DNA of 6,860 nucleotides from positions 1-6,860 of the forward strand of contig CAAEDX010000086.1 of assembly GCA_900754715.1 (NCBI GenBank), in the 5' to 3' direction. A program made the position numbers and the translations under genes. Below, in pieces: positions 1 through 4,969 of this stretch; the stretch's first letter is position 1; the number at the start of each line of letters is the position of its first letter. Origin of the DNA: Erysipelotrichaceae bacterium. GTDB lineage: Bacteria > Bacillota_I > Bacilli_A > Erysipelotrichales > Erysipelotrichaceae. The notes below the pieces were generated by a model. The model was not told the DNA's origin. It was given only the letters and a program-made list of their open reading frames with translations, and made no database searches.

Positions 1-3000
1 ATCGATTTTGGCGAGGTAACTGCTTTTGATCGAGTGGATATCTACTGGGAACAAGAAAATATTCAGAGCTTTGTACTGGAAATTTCTGATGATGCGCAAG
101 ACTGGACTACGGTCTATAATGTTGAACGCTCCAGTAATATTCCTGGATATGATAGTTGCGGCTTGGGCGAATTGCAGTATGCGCGTTATCTGCGTATCCG
201 GGTGACCAATTATGGCGGCAACTGGCCGTCCGTATCGATCTATGAGGCAGAAGTGTACAACACGCAGGATACGAGCGAAGAGGAGACTGGCAATTACAAG
301 ATCTATCCGATCCCGCAGAGCGTGACAGATTCTGACGCGACGATCGCGCTGAGCAATGAAGTCAATGTCATCATGGAAAGCGGCATCGACAGCGTGACAG
401 AAGACCGCATCGAAGAGGTCATCAGCGAGCATGACATGACCCCGGTATTTACGGATGAGCCGCAGGATGGCGAGCTCAACCTGTATGTGGGCGTCAATGG
501 TTCCGGTGAAGCAGCCGATACGCATGAAGATGTTCCGCGTGAAGTGTTCACCGAAGCGGAAAACAAGTATGACATGCATGTCGTCAAGGTGTTTGAGGAC
601 GGCGACATCGTCGTGCTGGGCAAAGACACTGACGCGGCATACTATGGCCTGGCTACGCTGGAGCAGATGCTGGATCAGAGCACTGACGGCACGATGAAGG
701 TGTCTACGTTTGAAGATTATGCGTTCCAGAAATATCGCGGTGTCGTCGAAGGATACTATGGTTATCCGTGGACCGTGGATGGCACGCTGAGCTTCATGGA
801 TTACGCGAAACGCTATAAGATGAATGTCTTCCTGTATGGACCGAAGTCTGATCCGTATCATCTGGGATTATGGGATGAGGATTATCCGGAAACCGTCAGC
901 GAAGAAGATTCCGCAAACGGGGTGAGGACCGCGGATGAGATGGCACAGATCGCCGCCGCGGCGACTGCCAGCAAGGTAAGCTTTGTCTGGGTCGCACATC
1001 CGGCCATGCAGAAGCCGATCGATTTCACCAATGAAGAGACGACCGATGAGGGCATCGCCCGTCTGATGACCAAGTTCGATCACATGTATCAGCTTGGCGT
1101 GCGTCAGTTCGGCATCTTCGTAGATGATATTTCCAATGAATATGCGACGAGCACTTGTGATATGCAGATCTACATGCTCAATCAGGTGCAGGAACAGCTG
1201 TACGCGAAGTACAACGGCGAGGGCAGCGCTCCTGAGGATCAGGTCAAAGGGCTGTTCTTCACGCCGGCATGGTATACGACCGGATCTTCCGGCGCGTCAA
1301 GCAACCTGCCGAAGTTCCAGCAGCTGCATGAGGACATTGAGATCTGCTTTACTGGCAGCGATGTCTTCTCCAGCATCAGCAATTCTTCCGCTACGACCTT
1401 CAAGAACTGGATCGGCCGTACGCCGGTCATGTGGTGGAACTATCCGGTCAATGACGCAGAAGACAGCGTGTTCTTTACCAATCCGATCAACTTTGATTAT
1501 TCTCAGGATTCGAATCCGACCAATATCAAGGGTGTATTGTCTAATCCGATGAACTATTCTGAGGCATCCAAGGTAGCGCTCTTCGGTGTGGCAGATTATA
1601 CATGGAATCCACAAGCGTTTGACGCAGAGCAGAACTGGTATGACTGCTTCGATGCCATCATTCCGGATGATCCGGAAATGGCTGACGCGCTGCGCACCGT
1701 ATATGGCAACCTGAACGATGACTACGTTCCATCGGAGATCAATCGTCTGATCAGAGGATACTCCGGTACGAAGGAATCGGCGGCAGCCATCAAGGACAAG
1801 ATGTATGAGATCATGGACGCGGTGGAAAAAGTCGAATCGCTCGCAAACAGCGACAATGCCGCATATCGTCTGATCGTGACGGAAGCGCAGACGTCCATGA
1901 ACAAGCTGTACGACATGGCGGCAGCCATCGGCGGCGCCATGGCAGTCGTATCCAGCGATGATCCGGTAGAGCAGGTACAAGGTTATTACCTTGCGGCCGC
2001 TGCCAAGGAACGTCTGGATATCCCGCGCAATGAGCGCTATCAGATCATCTCGCTGGAAGGCGCCGGCGAAGATATTTACAACAGCGTGCTGCAGGCCGTT
2101 TCATCTGCGGAAGGACTGGAGCCGTTCGTCGACACCGCATACAATGCGATGGGTGATTTCGATCCGGATAACGCGGATACCAGCAGCGTACAGATCGACA
2201 GCATCCAGATCAGTCCGAGCGAGGGCGTCGAAGTGCCGCAGGGCTCAACGTATCAGTTTACCGCTTCGGTCACTTCACCGCAGGGCAACCTGAATGCCGT
2301 GAAGTGGAGCGTATCTGGCGCGAGTGCTGAAGGCACCGTCATCAACAACAATGGCGTGCTGAGCGTAGATGCCAATGAACTGTCTCAGACATTGACCGTA
2401 ACCGCGACTTCTGCGTTTGACGCAGAAGCAAGCGCAAGCGTGGTCGTCAATGTCACAGACCGTATTTATGTAGACCCGACCATTCCGGTCAACCTGGGAC
2501 CGAGCGCGACCATCCTTGGCGCGAGCGGATCACCGGCAGCCGGTGAAGGTCCGGAAAATGTGTTTGATGATCTGGATACCACGAAGTGGTGCCCGGGCAA
2601 CAACACCAATACGAACCAGTGGGTAGCGTTCGATCTCGGCTCAGTGAAGCAGATCAGCAGCTGGCAGATCGTCGGCGGCGGCATCGAGAATGAACTGTAT
2701 GCCCCGAGCTCTTTCGCGCTGCAGGTACTCGTAGATGAGGATCCGACCGAAGAAGAGCTTTCCAGCAGCAGTTATCTGAGCAATAACGCCAATTGGGAAG
2801 ATGTCTCCCGTTATGACAATAACAGTGAGAACATCGTCAATACGAACTTTGACGAGTTGGTAGAAGGACGTTATTTCCGTCTGTACATCTTTAATGGTTC
2901 TCAGACTGGCGCGCCATATCCGGCTACTCGTATCTTCGAAACGAGGATCTATGGTGTGGATAAGGCCATCGTCGAGCGTACGCATGCCCTGACCATCGAT

Positions 3001-4581
3001 CCGCAGATCACAAACGGAACGATCAGCGTGGATGCGGCGCACTTTGAAGAAGGCGCCAAGGTCAATGTGTACATCGAACCGGATGAAGGCTATCAGCTGA
3101 AGGAAGGTTCGCTCAATTACAACGGAACAGCGGTCGAAGGAACAAGCTTCCTGATGCCTGGTGAAGATGTCGTGCTGAGCGCTGAATTTGAGCCGGCCGG
3201 AACAGTTTCTGAACCGGACAAAGAAGCATTGAATGCAGCAATCGGAAATGCGGAAACACTGAATGAAGCAGATTATACGAGCGCAAGCTGGGCAGCGCTG
3301 CAAGAAGCGCTGAATAACGCGAAGAGCGTCGCAGCCGATGAGGATGCGGATCAGAACGCGATCGACGCGGCAGTACAGGCTTTGAATGCGGCGATCGAAG
3401 CGCTTGAGGAAATCGGCGAACCAGGCGATCCGGCCAGCGATGCAGCTATCCAGGCATTGCGTAACTTGATCGACAAAGCCAATGCGCTGGAGTCTGATGA
3501 TGAAACGCTGAACGCAGCGATCGCTGCGGCACAGGCATTGCTTGATGATCCAGACAGTGCATCTGCGAGCGCGGTCGTGGCCGCAATGCTTGATTTGAGC
3601 GAAGCAATCGCAGAACTGAATGTAGAAGTCAGCAGCGATAAGCTTAAAGAAAGCTTGAAAGCGACGATCGATTATATCAATGATATGATCCTGACCAATG
3701 TGGACGGGGTTCGTCCGGGCAAGGTCCAGGAACTGAAGACAGCGATAGCTGAAGCATATCAGGTATATCTGCAGAGCGATGACGCGAATGAGATCAAAGC
3801 AGCGATCAGCAATCTGTGTGAAAAGGCGCAGGAGCTGTGGCTGATCGTAAGCAAAGCAGAATTGAACGCATTGATCGAAGCGGCAGAAACGATCAGCGCA
3901 GATGGTTATACAGATCTGACATACCGTGCGCTGCAAGCAGCGATCACGGCAGCGAAGAGCGTAGCGAAGAATGATGATGCTACGACCTCTGAAGTGACGA
4001 CGGCCATCACTGACCTGGCCAACGCGATCGCGGGTCTGGAAAGCATTACATTAGATACTTCCGCGCTCGAACATGAGATCGAGCTCGTAACAGAAATGAT
4101 CGCTAACCTGGATGATTATGTGCCTTCTACAGTAGAAGGCCTGGCGGATAAGCTGGCAGCTGCGCAGGCAGCGCTTGAGGCGACGAGCCAGGATGCGATC
4201 GATGAAGCGACAAAGACGCTGAGAGAAGCAAGACTGAACGCGAGAACGAAAGCGGATATCAGTGCTCTGGAAGAGCTGGTTGCTTACGTGAACAGCCTTG
4301 ATCTGCGTGCGTACACGTTAGACAGCGTCGTGCCGGTGAATCGGATGATGAGCAAGCTGACACAGGCGATGAATGATGAAGAAATCACGCAGGAAAAGGT
4401 CGATGAGCTGGCCGCAGAGATGCAGGCAGCCATCGATGGACTGCAGCCAGTGAGCGAGGGCAGCGTCACGACGCCGGATGCGGCAGACACCGCGGCAGCG
4501 GCACAGACAGGCATGATGCTTGTATTGCTGGCAGCTGCAGGTATGGCAGCGACTGCAGTATATCGCAGAAAGAGAAGCTGA
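1..4581 (+). CDS. GH84 exo-beta-N-acetylglucosaminidase, modular and cell-wall anchored (5' partial)
   Basis: The frame is open from base 1 and begins inside a CBM32 (F5/8C) domain (IDFG at codons 1-4), so the true start and signal peptide lie outside the window. Numbered from codon 1, the domains are: CBM32 remainder 1-87; GH20b-like domain about 98-240; GH84 barrel from RGVVEGYYGYPW at 246-257 to about 545; helical region to about 720; Ig-like (Big_2 type) about 726-822; second CBM32 about 828-988; InlB-B-repeat-like 994-1067; FIVAR-type helical modules about 1073-1487; sorting tail 1498-1526. Against C. perfringens NagJ (from memory) the active site is complete: catalytic pair D375-D376 in FVDDIS, G251, K282 in GPKSDPYH, N480 and D485 in WWNYPVND, N536 in DYTWN. 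The family cleaves terminal beta-GlcNAc from mucin-type and other glycans. Older annotations call such proteins hyaluronidases. Surface location is inferred from the architecture and tail. The family call is very secure; the exact substrate is not. Confidence 0.95.
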   Translation: MDFGEVTAFDRVDIYWEQENIQSFVLEISDDAQDWTTVYNVERSSNIPGYDSCGLGELQYARYLRIRVTNYGGNWPSVSIYEAEVYNTQDTSEEETGNYKIYPIPQSVTDSDATIALSNEVNVIMESGIDSVTEDRIEEVISEHDMTPVFTDEPQDGELNLYVGVNGSGEAADTHEDVPREVFTEAENKYDMHVVKVFEDGDIVVLGKDTDAAYYGLATLEQMLDQSTDGTMKVSTFEDYAFQKYRGVVEGYYGYPWTVDGTLSFMDYAKRYKMNVFLYGPKSDPYHLGLWDEDYPETVSEEDSANGVRTADEMAQIAAAATASKVSFVWVAHPAMQKPIDFTNEETTDEGIARLMTKFDHMYQLGVRQFGIFVDDISNEYATSTCDMQIYMLNQVQEQLYAKYNGEGSAPEDQVKGLFFTPAWYTTGSSGASSNLPKFQQLHEDIEICFTGSDVFSSISNSSATTFKNWIGRTPVMWWNYPVNDAEDSVFFTNPINFDYSQDSNPTNIKGVLSNPMNYSEASKVALFGVADYTWNPQAFDAEQNWYDCFDAIIPDDPEMADALRTVYGNLNDDYVPSEINRLIRGYSGTKESAAAIKDKMYEIMDAVEKVESLANSDNAAYRLIVTEAQTSMNKLYDMAAAIGGAMAVVSSDDPVEQVQGYYLAAAAKERLDIPRNERYQIISLEGAGEDIYNSVLQAVSSAEGLEPFVDTAYNAMGDFDPDNADTSSVQIDSIQISPSEGVEVPQGSTYQFTASVTSPQGNLNAVKWSVSGASAEGTVINNNGVLSVDANELSQTLTVTATSAFDAEASASVVVNVTDRIYVDPTIPVNLGPSATILGASGSPAAGEGPENVFDDLDTTKWCPGNNTNTNQWVAFDLGSVKQISSWQIVGGGIENELYAPSSFALQVLVDEDPTEEELSSSSYLSNNANWEDVSRYDNNSENIVNTNFDELVEGRYFRLYIFNGSQTGAPYPATRIFETRIYGVDKAIVERTHALTIDPQITNGTISVDAAHFEEGAKVNVYIEPDEGYQLKEGSLNYNGTAVEGTSFLMPGEDVVLSAEFEPAGTVSEPDKEALNAAIGNAETLNEADYTSASWAALQEALNNAKSVAADEDADQNAIDAAVQALNAAIEALEEIGEPGDPASDAAIQALRNLIDKANALESDDETLNAAIAAAQALLDDPDSASASAVVAAMLDLSEAIAELNVEVSSDKLKESLKATIDYINDMILTNVDGVRPGKVQELKTAIAEAYQVYLQSDDANEIKAAISNLCEKAQELWLIVSKAELNALIEAAETISADGYTDLTYRALQAAITAAKSVAKNDDATTSEVTTAITDLANAIAGLESITLDTSALEHEIELVTEMIANLDDYVPSTVEGLADKLAAAQAALEATSQDAIDEATKTLREARLNARTKADISALEELVAYVNSLDLRAYTLDSVVPVNRMMSKLTQAMNDEEITQEKVDELAAEMQAAIDGLQPVSEGSVTTPDAADTAAAAQTGMMLVLLAAAGMAATAVYRRKRS
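3217..4461 (+). repeat. Array of about six FIVAR-type helical modules (protein-level repeat)
   Basis: This part of the GH84 gene encodes Ala/Glu/Asp-rich helical modules of about 65-75 residues. Approximate starts are 3217 (DKEALNAAI), 3427 (DPASDAAIQAL), 3640 (KLKESLKATIDYIND), 3853 (KAELNALIEAAE), 4054 (TSALEHEIELV) and 4252 (KADISALEELV). The first and fourth best match the classic FIVAR pattern, with an aromatic after the YT or YTD turn and a conserved SWAALQEAL- or TYRALQAAI-like helix. FIVAR modules usually form stalks that hold enzymes away from the cell wall, which fits their position between the catalytic and binding domains and the anchor. Copies are diverged at the DNA level, so this is an old protein repeat rather than a recent tandem duplication. 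Confidence 0.8.
4498..4578 (+). other. C-terminal cell-wall sorting signal, degenerate LPXTG (AAQTG)
   Basis: The last residues of the GH84 protein have the three-part sorting layout. A pentapeptide AAQTG (4498-4512) sits in the LPXTG position. A hydrophobic segment MMLVLLAAAGMAATAVY follows (4513-4563), then a basic tail RRKRS and the stop. The Thr-Gly that sortase cleaves is present, but Leu and Pro are replaced by Ala. I infer sortase anchoring with relaxed specificity. A plain C-terminal membrane anchor is the alternative. Confidence 0.7.
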
Positions 4582-4596
4582 TCGTCAGTACAGCAG

Positions 4597-4627
4597 AGAG
4601 GGGACATGATCGTGTCTCCTCTTTTTT
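4597..4627 (+). terminator. Intrinsic terminator of the GH84 gene
   Basis: AGAGGGGACA (4597-4606) pairs with TGTCTCCTCT (4613-4622) over 10 bp with one G-U wobble. The loop is 6 nt and is followed by a run of T to 4627. It lies 15 bases after the TGA stop and is oriented to stop + strand transcription. It separates the GH84 transcript from the promoters that follow. Confidence 0.9.
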
Positions 4628-4630
4628 GCA

Positions 4631-4711
4631 ATCAGTGAAGATATGGGAAAAGCGCAAAATATTGAAACAAATGTCAAAATATTGTTATTGCTCCTGCAGT
4701 ATAATGAAATC
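4631..4711 (+). repeat. Upstream copy of a duplicated promoter cassette
   Basis: This segment is an imperfect direct repeat of 4830-4969. Both begin with ATCAG, then a GAAGATATGGGAAAAGCGC-like stretch (4637-4655, compared with about 4840-4858), and both end with the two-box promoter and TATAATGAAATC. Each copy lies directly downstream of a hairpin terminator. Copy B carries about 50 extra bases between the two conserved parts. The likeness is clear in the boxes and weaker elsewhere, so shared function may explain it as well as duplication. Confidence 0.55.
4652..4705 (+). promoter_or_regulatory. Two-box promoter A (activator-type, no -35 consensus)
   Basis: The -10 is a perfect TATAAT at 4700-4705. 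Where a -35 hexamer would lie (4677-4682 for a 17-bp spacer) there is no TTGACA. Instead there is a box TCAAAATATTGT (4674-4685), with a second box GCAAAATATTGA (4654-4665) exactly 20 bp upstream. Promoter B has identical geometry. Direct repeats about two helical turns apart, with the near one on the -35, are typical of promoters that need an activator. LytTR-type regulators use comparable spacing, but the regulator is unknown. The predicted start is near 4712. Confidence 0.7.
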
Positions 4712-4831
4712 GTTCAGGAAGGCACTCCAGCCACTTACGACACGATACAGCATCATGTCCTGAACAGACTATTCTAGGTTCCCTTTCTAAGAAATCCTCC
4801 CGAGTCAGTCCGGGAGGATTTCTCTATTTAT
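4712..4831 (+). ncRNA. Candidate small RNA between promoter A and its hairpin (or remnant of a lost gene)
   Basis: Transcription from promoter A should begin near 4712. The first bases, GTTCAGGA (4712-4719), are perfectly complementary to TCCTGAAC (4758-4765), giving an 8-bp closing stem. A small GGC/GCC hairpin (4721-4723 with 4730-4732) fits inside it. A perfect 12-bp hairpin then follows at 4791-4822. There is no Shine-Dalgarno site and no sizeable open frame. It matches no riboswitch, 4.5S, 6S or tmRNA pattern known to me. A structured RNA of about 110-120 nt is one reading. The other is that a gene was deleted here, leaving its promoter and terminator. Confidence 0.4.
4791..4829 (+). terminator. 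Hairpin terminator upstream of promoter B
   Basis: GAAATCCTCCCG (4791-4802) pairs perfectly with CGGGAGGATTTC (4811-4822), a 12-bp stem extended by one A-T pair, with an 8-nt loop. The tail TCTATTTA is T-rich but interrupted, so termination may be less than complete. It would end a transcript from promoter A and insulate promoter B. Confidence 0.75.
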
Positions 4832-4969
4832 CAGACATTGAAAGATATGGAAGAGTGCGATGGCAGAGAAACAGAGAATGAGTCTTTTTTGTTCATATGT
4901 GAAGAGAAGAGTCAAAATTTTGAAAAAAAGCGCAAAATATTGAAAGCAGATCTCATCTATAATGAAATC
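4830..4969 (+). repeat. Downstream copy of the duplicated promoter cassette
   Basis: This is the partner of 4631-4711. Conserved parts are ATCAG and GAAAGATATGGAAGAGTGC (4840-4858) at the start and the paired boxes plus TATAATGAAATC (4912-4969) at the end. The middle (about 4859-4905) has no counterpart in the first copy. Confidence 0.5.
4910..4963 (+). promoter_or_regulatory. Two-box promoter B of the GH89-remnant gene
   Basis: The boxes are TCAAAATTTTGA (4912-4923, a perfect 12-bp palindrome) and GCAAAATATTGA (4932-4943), 20 bp apart. TATAAT lies at 4958-4963, again exactly 25 bp from the C of the near box to the first T of the -10. After the -10, GAAATC is identical in both promoters. The spacer between box and -10 differs from promoter A at most positions, so the boxes and distances are what is conserved. 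The predicted start, near 4970, falls on an ATG. Confidence 0.72.

Noticed and set aside
34..36. GTG at 34 as the start of the GH84 gene
   Set aside because: It lies inside a CBM32 beta-sandwich (IDFG motif just upstream), has no Shine-Dalgarno site and no signal peptide after it, and the frame is open to base 1. The gene simply enters from the left.
1297..1980. 227-codon open frame on the minus strand
   Set aside because: It is antisense to the conserved GH84 barrel and helical region, with no recognisable domain and no separate promoter or RBS.
2641..3936. 431-codon open frame on the minus strand
   Set aside because: It lies wholly antisense to the CBM32 and FIVAR coding region, its translation is rich in Cys, Phe, Arg and Ile without any domain pattern, and it follows from the codon bias of the + strand gene.
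3217..4461. High density of GATC and GCAGCGATC words as a DNA-level repeat or signal
   Set aside because: They arise from frequent Asp-Ile and Ala-Ile codon pairs using ATC in helical repeats. Spacing follows the protein modules, not a DNA element.
4704..4763. 19-codon + strand frame beginning with the ATG inside TATAATG of promoter A
   Set aside because: Its start codon overlaps the -10 element, so it would not be transcribed from that promoter, and it has no SD site.
4811..4840. GGGAGGA in the hairpin as an RBS for the frame starting at TTG 4838 or ATG 4847
   Set aside because: The distance is too great, the sequence is explained as the 3' arm of a perfect terminator stem, and both starts lie upstream of promoter B.
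4582..4969. CRISPR array, tRNA, or insertion-sequence ends in the gap
   Set aside because: There are only two pairs of short boxes, no repeat-spacer pattern, no cloverleaf, no transposase frame and no terminal inverted repeats.
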